Shown here one piece after another: positions 1 to 13,329 of a stretch of 64,000 nucleotides of DNA; the first letter of the stretch is position 1; each line of letters starts with the position of its first letter. The stretch is taken from assembly GCF_031877795.1 (NCBI RefSeq), contig NC_133931.1:134206621-134270620 (forward strand), written 5' to 3'. Position numbers and translations under genes: made by a program. Under the pieces are notes generated by a model that was not told the origin of the DNA, made no database searches, and saw nothing but the letters and a program-made list of their open reading frames with translations. The DNA comes from Strix aluco (taxonomy: Eukaryota; Chordata; Aves; Strigiformes; Strigidae).

Positions 1-327
1 TTAGCAGGAGGACCTTCCCCTAAAAGACTGAATGTTGATTGCTGCTGTATCTCTTTTATTCCTCTTTTATTGCACTTAGGTAAAGTAAGAGCACTGAGTA
101 ATACATGGGTTAGTATGAGTTGGAATCATAGAGTTAAGCAACAGGGAGATACACAGTGTAACACAGGGGAGCAGTGTGTGAGCGAGTGCTAACTGTGCAC
201 CCCGACCTGGAATACAGAATAGCTTCCTTTCTGTAGCAATATAGTTGGGTTGCAATTAACTAGTCCAAAGACAGGAGTAAAGCCATCCTACTGATGATCC
301 CGATGCATTCCAGCAGAATTTACTAGA
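1..327. other. Intergenic sequence left of first LTR
   Basis: No open frame of note and no recognised repeat. The last five bases, ctaga at 323-327, are the left target-site duplication of the adjacent LTR. Confidence 0.5.
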
Positions 328-757
328 TGTGAGAGACAAGAAACCAGGTCTGTGAGAAACTAAGAACAGCCTGAGAAAGCGAAAGTTGAGGCTGATCGAA
401 GAAATGCCTCAAACACTCGCAAGACAAAACTATGAGTCACAGAGTGGATAGTGTGGAGGTCGAAGCTGATAAGGCTGCCCGAATAACACAAGATGCAGCT
501 GGAGGGGGGAGCCCTGTGGAGACAGGACGGCTCTGCTCTGGGGCACCTGGACAAATTTCAAGGGCCATCTGTCCAGTGAATGACCTTTGCTTCATTATCC
601 ATGAAATGCATATTAAAGTTAACACCCCTCAATATGCTAACAAAGGCTAACATGATCATGCTAATTAACATCATCCCATGAAACACCTTACCCCTCCCCG
701 TACATGGGATACGTAGGTATGTGGGTCGACCTAGGGGACGGACCCAAGGAAAGTGGG

Positions 758-763
758 TATAAA
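758..763 (+). promoter_or_regulatory. LTR TATA box
   Basis: TATAAA within the 328-1117 LTR, about 255 bp upstream of its AATAAA. It marks the former U3/R promoter. Confidence 0.6.
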
Positions 764-1017
764 TCAAGAGGAGGAAAGAAAGAGGGGGGAGCGGGGGCTG
801 GGGAGTGCAGTGAGGCAAAGAAGACGGATGCCTCCTGGAACCCTTGCTGGTGGGATTGACGCAGAAACCCAGACTGGTGATCTGTATTTCCCCATTCCCT
901 CTATCTCCCTCTTTTCCTTTTCCCATTAAGAAATGTAAGGCATATTGTATTGTTTGCCACAACTTGCTATATACTTAGCCAACTATCGTGTGTTCAATTA
1001 GTACATTGTGGGTAGTT

Positions 1018-1023
1018 AATAAA
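1018..1023 (+). terminator. LTR polyadenylation signal
   Basis: AATAAA inside the 328-1117 LTR, followed by a GT-rich stretch (about 1024-1060) typical of the R/U5 cleavage region. Confidence 0.6.
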
Positions 1024-1122
1024 TGTTTGGACTTGGAGACTTGTCTCACCGTTGTCCCACCGTTGGGGATTTGCGAATCTGAGTCACTTGTCTCCCTCAT
1101 CTGAGCGGGACGTGACACTAGA

Positions 1123-4100
1123 TCAGGCACAGTACGATACGAACCTGGCTATGTGATCCACTGAGGATCACTTATAGATGTGCTGGGACTCCCTGGGAGC
1201 CCCCTTTCTAAGGGAATACATGAGTTCAGCAGCAAAGCAGGCCAGAGCTGGTTTTACACCCGGTCAATAAACCTACTGGAACCAAACACATTGGGAAGAG
1301 CACTGCAGAACTCCCTGACAATGCCTCACCAGAACTGATGAACCCTGATAAACTGGGTCTTAGGCTTACCTGGAGTGCAAGCATTAAACCCAACAGCCCA
1401 TCTAAGTTTCTGCATACTCTGGGACATCATATACTTTTATTTCTTCAGCTAATGAAAGCTGACTGCTAGCCATACCTGTCTGGAGGTAAAAACATTATCC
1501 CTAAGCATGCAGAGTTATGCTATGTGCTCTCTGCATCACTGATTAGTTATGCTCTTTGTAGTCCTAATCAATAACGTAATTTGATCTGTGATGAAACTTA
1601 TCTGTGTTAAATTGATCTTTTTATATTGAAATTGAATATCAACAACAGAAAAGGTATTTGTTAATGAAGAGGCAGAAAGCAAGAGGAAAGAGCTATTTGT
1701 TTCAAGAGCTATCCACTCTTGTCCAGGAATTAAGAGAGTTTTTGAAGAATGTATGTTAAAAATATTGCCCATCCTGATATATTTGGGCATATTAAGCTTA
1801 GGCAAAGCTACTAAATAAAGGAAAGAGCAGTAGTGGTGAGATTACAAAACCTGATGATACACCTTACAGTGCTTCATGAATCAGAGGCACTGTGTCTTGG
1901 GACTGTGATCACTGCCTAAGCACCTGGTTACGCACAGTGCAATTCCCATTTGTTAAGGATAACTTTGAGGACATTTCCCCACGGTACAGAGCAACCTGTA
2001 TGACAAATGCACTTTGTAGAATTGTCTGAGGAAGTAAAACTTATCAATTACAGGAATCAAAACTACAGTGGTTAAACACGAGCAAGACACTGTTTCTGTT
2101 TTGTCACTTTTCAGTCTATTCTTTCTCTAGGCACATTCCAACAGCTGAAACCAAACACAGCAGCTATGTATCCAACACCCAGCAAAAATAAACCCTCAAG
2201 CCCCCAAAATAACCTCTTCCTCCACATACAGACAATCTGAATTTTACCATTCTTCTCCTCTAAAAAATCTCATCTCAAGGTGGCAGGTCTCTGAGCATAT
2301 CCCTTACCCTGGGGCTTGGCTGCCCAGACTCAGGACCAACTTAGAAACAGTGCTGCTGGTAGCCATGAAGAGAGCCCTTCCAGACAGGCTGTGGGGACGT
2401 CTCCAACCTACCAGCTGGCATGCCAGCCTGGCCTTGGCCCATCTGTATCCCCATAGCACTGCCTGGCCATCCTGAGGCTGTGGCTGACCTTGTTTACTGT
2501 CTCCAGACCTCCTTCTGGCTTTAAATATTTTTTGCTCTGAAAGGACTATTATTGCAAGCACGATGGAATTACTTCATTTGAACAAATGAACAGAACCAGA
2601 GTTTGTAAAAGTGGGGAAAAACAGAGGGTGAATATTAAAAGATTAGGGCAATTGTGTCTAGTGATGGAGGATAGTGGAGCCAAAGCTGTTGTCCTAGCAC
2701 AGGGGCAGAGGAAGGGTGAGGACCCTAACCAATTCAGTGCTAGATGTCAGTCTGGGGCACCAGAACTGGCAGTCACCTACTAAGCTTGGAAGACTTACAA
2801 GTCTACAATAAAAATACATTTAACAGCATAGAAGATGGTTGAGTGATTCAGGTTTTAAGCAATTAAGTGACTGGACCTTTTTTCCCATCAGGAAAATGAG
2901 ATTTCAGGTGCACTGGCCATTGGATGAACAAGGAAAATCTGCTTCAAACATCTTAAAAGCATAAGTGGAAAGAGTGCTTCTAGTGTATGAGCCAAAGTTC
3001 CCATCACACATTTTAACTTAACCATGAAAACATCACAGAGATGGTACCTTCCTGTAAGTATGCAATCATCTAGAGAATTGTTTGAAATAAAGCAAAATCT
3101 TGAAATGATCACATTATTGTAGATAAATGGGTGCTGAGTTAGTCACTTACTAGGAATAACAATTTATACAGGCAATACAGATGCACCAGCAGATAATGAG
3201 TTCAGGCAGTATTGATTCCCCATTTGCTCCTAAGGGGAAATAGTGCTGGTCTTGACAGCTCTGTACATTCATTGCCTTCTTGGAGTGTAGGATCACAGGT
3301 AGAGCTGAAATCAAGCCAGAGGAAACCTAGCCATGCAACTGGTAAGGGTTAAGAAAGAAGGGGCTATATCTTCTGTAAGGCTGAGGAAAACCATAGCTGT
3401 AAACTATTTTCAGTATTTTGAAGTGAGACCCCTTGTTTTTTCATTCACTGGTGTTTCTGAACTGTTCTGAGCTGTGGAGGCCCCTATAATGCCCCTTAAT
3501 GTTCCCTGAAGCATAGCTTTGGTACAACTTCTGACAAGAAACTACTATTATCCAGATATCCTCAGGAGGCAAATACCATTATGTCCAGTCTGTGAGAGTT
3601 TCAGTTGATATTTAGCTCATCTAAGTCCATTACCTAAGTAGCTTCTGTTCCAGTAGGTGCTTTCAATCTCTCTCAAGGAATGAATCTCTAGTTCAATCAA
3701 TAGGATCATTACATTTGCATCATTCTTCATTGTTAGGTTCATGATGCTTGTAGTTGTTAAAAGGTGAAATAACTGGTAGCAGCCAAACCTGAGTAAATAC
3801 ATACAGAACAAATTCAAACTGGCAGCCACATGTACATTTAATTGACATGTATTGATTTACAATTACTAGTAGGCTTTAAAATGTTGTCCAAAGCTATAAC
3901 CAGGCTGTGAAGAAAAGTATTATCTTTACACGTTACATAGTTTACTTTACTGGAGCTTTTTGTTACCTGAAAGCAAATGTAATCAAGTTTAAACAATTTA
4001 TGCCTAGATTGTTGAAGAATACATTGTTTATTTATCCTTAAAAGCTTGAAGAAATGAAGAATAAATGAAAGATCAGTCATCCATGTAAGTTCAGTCTGAG

Positions 4101-5189
4101 GTATTAGTAACTAGAAGCCATCAAAACGCTGAGCTGGAAGAAAGATTCACAAGTGCAAACTGATACCACCGATGGGATACTCAGACACAACACTGCTTGA
4201 GGATTCTCCATCTGAAGTTGCCCTAACCCCAGGCAGCAAGTACTATTGCTTAGCCTGCACTTATAGAGGGCAGGTGGCAGAGTCAGTGAATGCAAAGGTG
4301 AAGGACCAGATTGTTTTAAAAATATAAGCCTATATACAAGCTTGAAAGATAAAAAAAGCTGACTCGGCCTTATATCCTGCATTAATATCTCTAAGTTTAA
4401 AAAACAAACTTCAAATTGTGATGTGAATCTCCCCCTGGTCGCTTAGCTTCTCTTCAGATCTTTAAAGCAAAGTTAAACTTTGAATTTAGAAAGTGCCTAA
4501 AATATCAGGAAGGTCCAAAAGAAGACTTAGTCTTCATAATGCACCTTATGTACAGAGCTATGAAGACCTCCTGAGCAACACCTGCTACAGCTCTGAGGGA
4601 TGTCTCATGCTCACCAGACACCAGTCACTGTGGTTCTACATGAACTCCAAACTACCCTTCTTGGGAGTTCAGCATCCACCCTTCTTTGTAAGCCTTAGTG
4701 AAACCTAGAGGTTCAACAAAATAACTTAAACTTCAACCTAACAACAGGTGTACGCACAGCACAGCTGGCACTCAGCTGCAGAGCTGAATCTTTCAGAAAA
4801 TACTGTAGTAGTTGCTTTATTTTTAAAACATGGTTGTAAAATAGTATTCTTCACGCTGCTAGGTACTAAGCTTCAGTGAGACAGATACCATTCCAATGGG
4901 ATCATAAAACATCACAGTTTTCTGACCTAAACCCATGTGAGCCAAATAATACTGCTTCTCTTTGGTAGGTCAAAATGGAAAATAGTTGTCCTACTGAACT
5001 GAAGCAAGACTTTTCCTGACACTGTCGTTGGTTTTGATTCCTGTTTAAACACTCTTAAATGAAACAAACCATTTAGTGTATCTTAACATCTCTTTCTGTT
5101 GAAACTTGCTTATTGATCTGTTTTGGGGAGTAATGGCATATGGTCTCTTTCCTCTGATCCCTGACACATGGGGCAGCTAATTACCAGAA
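1123..5189. other. Intergenic, AT-rich, no gene seen
   Basis: Only short open frames without family resemblance. No RNA gene, CpG cluster or clear repeat was recognised. Any ancient repeats here are too decayed to call by eye. Confidence 0.5.
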
Positions 5190-6200
5190 GTGGGGTTAAT
5201 ATCCAGATGGAGATCTGTGACGAGTGGTGTCCCTCAGGGGTCTGTACTGGGACAAGTACTGTATAATATTTTCATCAATGACATAGTGGGATCAAGTGCA
5301 CCCTCAGCAAGTTTGCAGATGACACCAAACTGAGTGGTGCAGTTGACATGCTTGAGGGAAGGGATGTCATCCAGAGGGACCTGGACAAGCTTGAGAAGTG
5401 GGCCCATGTGAACCTCATGAGGTTCAACAAGACCAAGTGCAAGGTCCTGCACATGTGTTGGAGCAACCCCCAGTATCAATACAGACTGGGGATGAAGGGA
5501 TAAAGAGCAGCCCCATGAAGAAGGACTTGAGGGTACTGGTGGATGAAAAGCTGGACATGAGCCAGCATTGTGTGCTCAGCCCAGAAAGCCAACTGTATCC
5601 TGGGCTGGATCAAGAGAAGTGTGACCAGCAGGGCAAGGGAGGTGATTCTGCCCCTCTACTCTGCTCTCGTGAGACCCCACCTGCAGTACTGTGTCCAGCT
5701 CTGGGGCCCCCAGTATAAGAAGGACATGGACCTGCTCGAGCAAGTCCAGAGGAGGCCACAAAAATAATCAGGGGGCTGGAGCACCTCTCCTGTGAGGACA
5801 GGCTGAGAGTTGGGGTTGTTCAGCCTGGAGAAGAGAAGGCTCCAGGGAGACCTTATCACAGTCTCTCAGTATTTAAAGGGAGCTTAGAAGAAAGATGGGG
5901 ACAAACTTTTTAGTAGGGCCTGTTGCAATAGGACAAGGGGTAATGGCTTTAAACTAAAAGAGGGTAAATATAGACTAAGATATAAGGAAGACATTTTTTA
6001 CAATGAGGGTGGTGAAACACTGGAACAGGTTGCCCAGAGAGATGGTTGATGCCCCACCCCTGGAAACATTCAAGGTCAGGCTGCATGAGCCTCTGAGCAA
6101 CCTGACCTAGTGGAAGATGTCCCAGCTCACTGCTGGGGGTTGGACTGGATGACCTTTAAAGGTCCCTTCCAACCCAAACTGTTTTATGATTCTATGAAAT
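5190..6200 (+). mobile_element. CR1 LINE 3' fragment, + strand
   Basis: Translated in shifting + frames, 5260-5850 gives decayed CR1 ORF2 C-terminal reverse-transcriptase motifs: an FADDTKL-like stretch, then [25 protein letters not shown] residues, then a block around 5790-5900 homologous to the ORF2 end. The 3' UTR follows, with the conserved GGTCCCTTCCAACCC box near 6160-6175. The element ends in the CR1 terminal repeat (ATTCTATG) near 6189-6196. Frameshifts and stops break the frame throughout, so it is a dead 5'-truncated copy. The left border is approximate because CR1 copies are usually 5' truncated and lack clear target-site duplications. Confidence 0.9.
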
Positions 6201-7702
6201 TTGGCTTCTTTGGAAAGCAGGCTTGCTGACTTTCTGACGCGAAAAATCCTTTCAGTGTGTGGGAATCGTTTTCACACATTATGACAAATTTCCTACTTCA
6301 AGGAGGTTGAAATAGCCTTTCCCATACACTCAGATTTCACTCTCCAAACTGTGAATTTGGCTACTCTCAAAACACATTTAGCAGATCACATATTGATGCC
6401 TGAAATTCTGTTTTTTCTTTTAAGCCTCATACTCCTCTGTATGTTTTTACTGGCCATCAGTTACACATTATCTACAACCTCTGTTCCATCTTTTGTTTTA
6501 TTAGAGGAAGGCAGCCCATTCTCATCCAAACTCCAGACTGACCACTACTAGAGCAGTTAAAACCATTATCACACATAGTAGTGGCATTATGCTTTTCCAA
6601 ACCTTCAAAGTCACCTTCTGGATTTTTTAAGATACACAAAACATGTTTTTTTGTCACCAGGAAAGCTACAGACTTACAGCAAATTAATTTTAAACAGACA
6701 TGTTTAGTATAGTAACTCAGGGTGTAGCGACTTCTGTTCTCCTCCTTCCTAAACAGACGGGTAAATTCTACTTTCATTTCAATTATCATTTTCAAAGTAA
6801 ATACAGGAAACAAAGGCTATCTTTGTAGCTTAGTTGCCACTTCTTCTTGTGCAGTACTGAACAATCCAGAAGCCTGCTGGGAAAGACTTTGACTCTTTCC
6901 TCCTTGTGTCTTTCCCTTTCCCTTTTCTTTCCTTTCCTTGGCAATAGGGACACAGGAGTGGATATGAAATACAGGAATATAATTCTGGTTTCTTATCCTT
7001 GAAAAGAAAGGAAAGGAGACAAAAAATACATACCAGGTAGTTTAAAAGCTTAACTTCCTCTGAGTCAAAACTCAAGTAATTTTCCACTTCATTTTAGTAC
7101 TTTTTTCTGTATAACACTGTACACATGCTGATGATTTTCACATTTGATGTCAGAGAGTATTGTATGTTTGAGAGATTATAGCTAGCTCATTCTGTCTGGC
7201 CTGTGCTGCTGAACTCTTGAGCTATATATCAGTGTTGATGTGTCAGCTATTACAAATCAAGTGTCAAAAGTGTACATTTGGGAATAAAAATGAAGATAGA
7301 AAAGCAACTTTTCAGCCTGATCATATTGATGGCAAAAGCTATGTCATTCCCAGAGATCCACGAGGTGGACTTGAAATAAGATATTAAATCAATGTGCTAC
7401 TGTAATATATGAACAGGGCTCCTACAGACACACCTACATGTCAGATAGACATTTCTGAATTCTCTGCTGCTGCATTTGCACATTAGCTTCAGTTATTCTC
7501 TAGAAAGTTTTCAAATCCTGGGGCATATGAATGTTTACAAAATCATACCACCACCTCTGAGAATGTACTAAAAAGCAATGCCATAAATTACTGACATACA
7601 AACTTCTTCATATAGACAACTGCTTCCTGCGGTTGCCAACACCCAGCTCTTATGTTTGTACACAGCATAGACATGGTGAAGATACACCATGCTGTTAAGA
7701 AG
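6201..7702. other. Intergenic, no gene seen
   Basis: AT-rich sequence with short unrelated frames only. A pyrimidine-rich patch lies at 6895-6940. Confidence 0.45.
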
Positions 7703-7707
7703 CAGAC

Positions 7708-8297
7708 TGTCATGGTTTAACCCCAGTCAGAAACTAAGTACCACGCAGCCGCTCCCTCACTCTTCCCTCCTTCCCAGTGGGATGGGGGGGAACTGAAAAA
7801 AAAAAAGTAAAATTCGTGGGTTGAGATAAGAATGGTTTAATAATTAAAATATCATAGTAATGATAATAAAAACAGAATAATAATGATAATTATAATGAAA
7901 AGGAATATAATAAAAAAGAGAGAGAGAAATAAAAACCAAGAAAAGCCAAGTGATGCACAGTGCAATTGCTCACCACTTGTTGACCAATGCCCGAGCAGCA
8001 ATCCCCACCCAGCCAACTCCCCCCAGTTCCTATACTGATCATGACGTTCTATGGTACGGAATATCCCTTGGGCTAGTTTGGGTCAACTGTCCTGGCCATT
8101 CGCCCTCCCAGCTTCTTGTGCACCTGTTTGCTACAGAGCATGAGAAACTGAAAAGTTCCTAAATTAGGATAAGTGCTACTTAGCAACAAATAAAACGTCA
8201 GTGTGTTATCAACATTAATCTCAAACTAAATCCAAAACACAGCACTATACCAGCTACTAGGAAGAAAATTAACTCTTTCCCAGCTGAAACCAGAACA
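7708..8297 (-). mobile_element. Solo LTR, avian ERVL-like family, - sense
   Basis: On the + strand it begins TGTCATGGTTTAACCCC and ends GAAACCAGAACA. This is a familiar dispersed avian LTR read backwards. A perfect 5-bp duplication, cagac, flanks it at 7703-7707 and 8298-8302. Read on the - strand it has a decayed TATA region (complement of about 8027-8036), a long A/T simple-sequence tract (7840-7900) and an ATTAAA-like polyadenylation region near 7840. No internal retroviral genes adjoin it, so it is solo. Assignment to ERVL rests on the 5-bp duplication and remembered family resemblance, not on a database search. Confidence 0.88.
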
Positions 8298-8339
8298 CAG
8301 ACATAAGGCAATGAAGCTGGCTGTTAAGGTAAGCTAAGT

Positions 8340-9540
8340 CTGGTGGGCTGTTAGGCCACAGAGCTTTTTCTTGTTGCGGCATATGCTGCTGTTGCCATTC
8401 CCAGGTCCAGCCAGCAGTCTGGCCAGGCAGGTGGCCCAAGGATGCTCACGCACACATCTGGCAGCACAGAGCGACCCAGGGAGAGGACAGTACCTTCACC
8501 AGCACCTGCACACCCACAGGTTTACACCAAAAGCACTCACATAAACATGAACAGTACTGGTGGCCTGATCATGCTCTTACTTGCCAACTAATCAGGCTTA
8601 AAGCTTGCTAGCATGCACACATATGGGGCTCTCTGGATGCTTGTCCAGATCTGTGGTCCCTCCAGTAGCAGATTGTCAGACCCCCTGCCCCTCCACTATC
8701 AAGCTCACAGTCCTCTTACCGAACTCACCAGCTACTCCAGCTGTGCTGCTGTCACACACACATACAAATGGGCCCCTCTGGCAGCTGAGCCATCTCTCCA
8801 GTCACTGGCCCCTAGACCTATGGGCCCCTTTGACCCGTGGCCTCTTGCATACAGGTGCTGGCACCCTGACCTCTCGTCCCAGCCACCAATCTGTTGTGAA
8901 GCTCACTGTTGCTCAGGCATATCCACATGGGAAAATAGTTGGGAAGAACAGGGTTTAATAGCAAGATGGGTTACACTGAGGCAATCAAGCCCAAGGCTTA
9001 GCCAAAGAAGCACAGCAGCTTGTTTCACACATGACCGACCCCTTTTTTCTCCTCTCCATTTTCCCACTCATTCCTCTCTGATCTATCTCCATCTCTTTCT
9101 TTGCCTGCATTTGGCCCCTTTTCTAAATGTGCCATAATAAATTTTGTTCATTCCCATGATCCCTCCAAAAAAGACCCCAATAAGTTTTATAGAACCTCCC
9201 AAGTCCCCTCAAATATCCCCTTAGAAGTTTGCACCTTCCCATGAGATCTATGATAATCTTGTTTCTCTCTTTCTTATCAGTGCCAAAGTTCTGGTTGAAC
9301 CTCTTCAAGGCCATGCTTCAGAGGTTTCTTCAGTGGTCCATCAATCAGCATCCTAAGTATACCCATATTTGTTACTGTCTTGTTATCTCCTGTTCCTTAG
9401 TGTTTGCAGTGTGTTTGTTACTTCTCTTGCCTCTTGTCCTCGTTTTTTAAGGTGACTAGCTGTTTGCCAGATATCCTCTCAAACCAGATATCCTTACATT
9501 CCACCCACCCTCATGTTGGCAGCATGTCCTCCCTGGAGAA
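8340..9540. repeat. Unidentified GC-richer, pyrimidine-rich repeat-like block
   Basis: This 1.2-kb stretch is clearly richer in C and in CT/CA runs than its flanks. It contains a short (CA) tract at 8754-8764. A 174-codon + frame (8613-9137) has low-complexity content and no recognisable domain, so I do not call it a gene. It abuts the 7708-8297 LTR but lies outside that LTR's target-site duplication, so it is either an older insertion or unrelated DNA. A degraded LTR-retrotransposon segment is my best guess. Confidence 0.35.
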
Positions 9541-12018
9541 CAACACTCTTCTCACAGAACATGAAATTAAATGAAATTAAATCTAATTGTCACTCTGGGA
9601 AGATGTAACCCAGGCTTTTCCATATGTTTAATTCCAATTGAGACATAAAATATTCTTGCTTTTCACACCTGCTCACAGAAATGTCCAAATACTCTACATT
9701 GCACATAAACATTCCCAGAAACACAGACTTCAAAGACTGTGTTTCATCAGTGAAATGTTCATGCTTTCAAAACAAGCTGTGTCTCCTCAATTAAAAAAAT
9801 CTGTCCTTCGAGCATTTCTTTTTCCCCATTATTCAAGCAGCCTAAGCAGTAATTTTATATGGTTTTGAACGTGTTGATCTCTAAATTTTATTTTCTCAAG
9901 ATCTAACTTTGGGCAACTGATATCATCCACTCCACTGTTTGCCTTGTGCATGAGCATAAATGTGGTTGTCCATTTTCTTTGAATGTTCAGGCTACCTGCA
10001 AGATAAAATGGGAATCCTGTAAAGTAATCTATTTAGCAATAAGTGCATATTATTTCTGGTATCCACCATTCAAAGAAGGGAAGGAAAATCTAGAGGTTAA
10101 TTTTGAAATCTAAAGCCATAGCAGCAGAGAAGCAATCTATTATGAATGAATAACAGACTCTATTAGGAATCAGAGACCTGTGAGCACTATGTATCTTTTG
10201 AAATAAGCATGGTTCATTGAAAAAAAAGTTCTTCAAGGAGCTAAGTCTGCATTTTAAAATCTCTACAGTGCCATTCAACAACAGAAGTTCTCTCCTGTAT
10301 TATAGAACAAAGAATACAAGGATAATTTTATATGATATCATCCTGTTTAAAGATGTTGCAATCGAATTCTCTACTTCCTTTAAAAAGAATAAAATTATGT
10401 TGTATATTACAGGAATGAAGGCATTGTCATTGTGTACTGACTAGAAACACTATTCTGTAGGAACACTATTCTGTAGGACTTCTAAAAAGTCTATCCAGGC
10501 CAAACTACTTTTGCAATAAGAAACTAGACAATAATAGGTTGATTGAATTTTCAATAAAATATTTTGATGCAGTTGTCATGACAATAATGAAAAACATTTT
10601 AATAGGATCTTATTTCAAAGAAGTGCAAAAGTAGACAAAAAATCAGACATAACAGATTATACTCATTAAGATAATTGCAATGCAATTATATGATAATCTT
10701 TTCCATGACAAATTATTTTTCTGATGGTGGTAAGTTAAAATATTAATTTCTAATTCCATATCTTCTATACATATTCACTAGACTTCTACATAACATATTA
10801 CAACAGAAACATAAACACTATCTCTGGAAGCACTTTTGCACAGCAAATATCCCAACTAAAAATTATTATTATTTTTCTGAAGAAAGAAAATATACTGAAA
10901 AGTATAACCTTTGTCTGAATAATTACTTAAAACAGATTTATTTATGTTCATTTGCCTTCATAAACTATGCTGCTGTTTTTTATAATAAAAAAGGTTTTCT
11001 AATATAAAACCTGTAAGAGATGGACATAGAAAAAAAAAAGAAAGCTTTTGTTTATTAAATAAACTATTAAAGCTAAAGAGCCAGCTGAGCAGGTAAGAAT
11101 GAAAAATAACCATCGCCATTACATGGAAGACCCTGTTGAAAGGTGAGGGAATTCAGGGTGTTCCATTTCTAGGACATTTACCAATTTCTAGGTCCTTTAC
11201 AAAGCTTCTGACTCTGGTCTAGTCAGTAATAAGTAAAAACTGTAATCACTTGAAAGCTAAAACTCTCGAAACTTAAGTAACCTCTGTGAACTGGTTGTCT
11301 CTTATCTATTTTCCAAGAAATAAAAAATCACATTCTCTGGCACCTTCACCTGGCAAACTTTTAGAACAGGCTGAGTGTGGCTAGACATGACTAGAAAGAT
11401 GAGAGCATTAAACTGCTAATGTTTTAAATAGTAGTCCCAGAATACATATATATTTGCAAGTAGGTTATCTGGCAAGCTAACACAAAGTTATTTTAAATGT
11501 TGGTCAAACCATCTATAATTTTGCTACAGGAGGTAGGTTATCAAAGATGTCTTGACATATGCTATGGATGAATATGGTATTTACCGTTGCAATACATACA
11601 ATAAAAAACATTTAAGCTAAAAAGCCAGGAACAAGCTGGCTTTAGGCTCTCTCTATGTGAAATAATTTCCTCAATGTTATCTGTTCACACTGTTGCATAT
11701 GATGCTGCATCTTCTGTTATCTCTTACTTATCTGTTATGGTTACCATTTCTCATACTTTAATATTGTCAATAGTGTCTCAAAAAAGTACTTTATGCATCT
11801 GTTAGATGCATATAGATCGATTTCTATATACAAATGATGTGATAAACTGTGCAGAAGGTTGCACAGATTGACTCCTGAGCTTTAAACCAGGTGGGAGAGT
11901 CCTAAAGGAAAGATAGAGGACTTCATACCAGATTTCTCTGATGATGTTTTAGAAAAAGAATATGGGAACCTTTTAAGGTACAGGTGGATTTTCTTGGTGC
12001 TGATCAAGTTACATAAAA
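9541..12018. other. Intergenic, strongly AT-rich, no gene seen
   Basis: Very AT-rich with only short frames. A 10-bp unit (atgaaattaa) is duplicated at 9561-9580, and a 16-bp unit is duplicated at 10446-10477. Confidence 0.5.
10446..10477 (+). repeat. Perfect 16-bp tandem duplication
   Basis: The unit aacactattctgtagg occurs twice in direct succession (10446-10461 and 10462-10477). It looks like a simple replication-slippage duplication. Confidence 0.9.
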
Positions 12019-12023
12019 ATAAA

Positions 12024-12863
12024 TGAAGTGCTAAGGCTTGGACAACCGGCCCAAGTCAGAGTTGACCTACAGATGAATCCTGTGTATTTTATAACTGGTA
12101 ACCATTATTCTAGTAGGTATTATACTAAGTTATAACAAAACACCTATTCTGATGTGTGCTGAAGCCTGAACAACAGGCCCTGAGCCGAAGCTGCTAACTC
12201 AGTATGTAATCATTAATGAAATATGCATGGAAGATGTAGGTATCTTGAATGTATCTTTTCCTTTCTTTGTGTGTGGATAAAATAACAGGGTCATGGAGAC
12301 AGTTGTCTGTCACTGAGGCCTGATGTGAGACCTTGCACATAATCCAATTAGATAAGCAGAGGAACTCCCTTAGCTTCTCCCTTGAGCCCTGGCCAGGCTC
12401 TGGGGGAATCTAATGTGAGAACCGAAACCAGATATTTCTGCTTAAAACAAAGGTGCCAGCTATTCTGGCTTGCTGATTTTTGGGTCTATAAGGCTGGACC
12501 CTCCCACAGCGACTTTGGATGCCTCACCTATGAGTGGACGTACTGCACAGGATTTCCCACTTGCCGGGACAAGCTCTCCAAATCCTCGCTGTAACCGGGG
12601 CTGCCCAGCGCCTGTGGATCTGGATGATGGTAAAGTATGCAAGTGGTGATGTATCTTTCTTAATCACTATTCTCTCTTTCAGGTAGTAATGATTTGATGC
12701 ATTACCCTGTATTTTCCTACTTGTTTGAGGGCACTATTTTGTCTTTTCTTACTGTATGTTTTCTGTATTACTCTGTTACATTATTTAGTTATTTCTAGTA
12801 AAATACGCCTGCTCTTTTCACTCTGGTGTCTGAGTTTAATTGATATCCCTAATCAGCAAAACA
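12024..12863 (+). mobile_element. Solo LTR, second ERV family, + sense
   Basis: The element starts TGAAGTGCTAAGG and ends GCAAAACA. The 5-bp sequence ataaa flanks it at 12019-12023 and 12864-12868. Because both flanks are A-rich, this duplication is weaker proof than at the other LTRs. A TATAA at 12487-12491 is followed by a GC-richer R-like segment (12500-12630) and a T-rich U5-like segment (12690-12840). The sequence from about 12150 to 12850 resembles a dispersed avian LTR I recall. No gag or pol remains. Borders depend on the duplication being real. Confidence 0.7.
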
Positions 12864-12868
12864 ATAAA

Positions 12869-13329
12869 ACAATAGCAAAAACTATTTATTTATTGTATTG
12901 TGACATACTAATTCTGTTGTGCTAGCAAAGTCAGTGAGAGACTGAGTCATCATCACTCACACAACTTTCCAAATGCAGGAAACTAGATCTTCTCAGAGGT
13001 TTGTGTAACTTATACATGTCATTACTTTTCCCAAATGTACGTAAAAATGTATTATTTTTTAAAGTCAAATAAATTTGAATGCTTAAAGGCCAGATATTCC
13101 ATTGGTTGTTCAAGTGTCCTCCTGCAGAGATATGCAAGTCAAAAAGGCTCTCAATAATAGGTTTAATTCTGCACACAGCCCATTTGATTAAAGCCAGTCA
13201 AGCCACATGTTAGAAATAATAAAGCTAGAATCTCCTTGCTTGTATTTATCAGAAATTGTAGCACATATCATATGTAAAGTAGATGAGTCTAAGATCAATG
13301 GGGCTGCTCAATAAGTATTTTTCTATATT
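12869..13329. other. Intergenic, no feature seen
   Basis: AT-rich sequence without recognisable genes or repeats. Confidence 0.45.

Larger units (their letters stand above)
328..1117 (+). mobile_element. Solo LTR of an avian endogenous retrovirus, + sense
   Basis: The element begins TGTGAGAGAC and ends CGTGACA, so it has the TG...CA ends of a retroviral LTR. A perfect 5-bp duplication, ctaga, flanks it at 323-327 and 1118-1122, which fixes both borders. Inside it, TATAAA at 758-763 and AATAAA at 1018-1023 are in the order and spacing of a U3-R-U5 promoter and polyadenylation signal on the + strand. No gag, pol or env frame lies on either side, so this is a solo LTR left after recombination. 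The 5-bp duplication fits ERVL-like or related avian families; the exact family was not determined. Confidence 0.85.

Noticed and set aside
558..962. 134-codon - frame
   Set aside because: Lies entirely inside the 328-1117 LTR, antisense to its promoter; no domain.
8613..9137. 174-codon + frame
   Set aside because: Low-complexity Ser/Pro/Leu/His content in a CT-rich block, overlapped by another + frame of similar kind. No domain.
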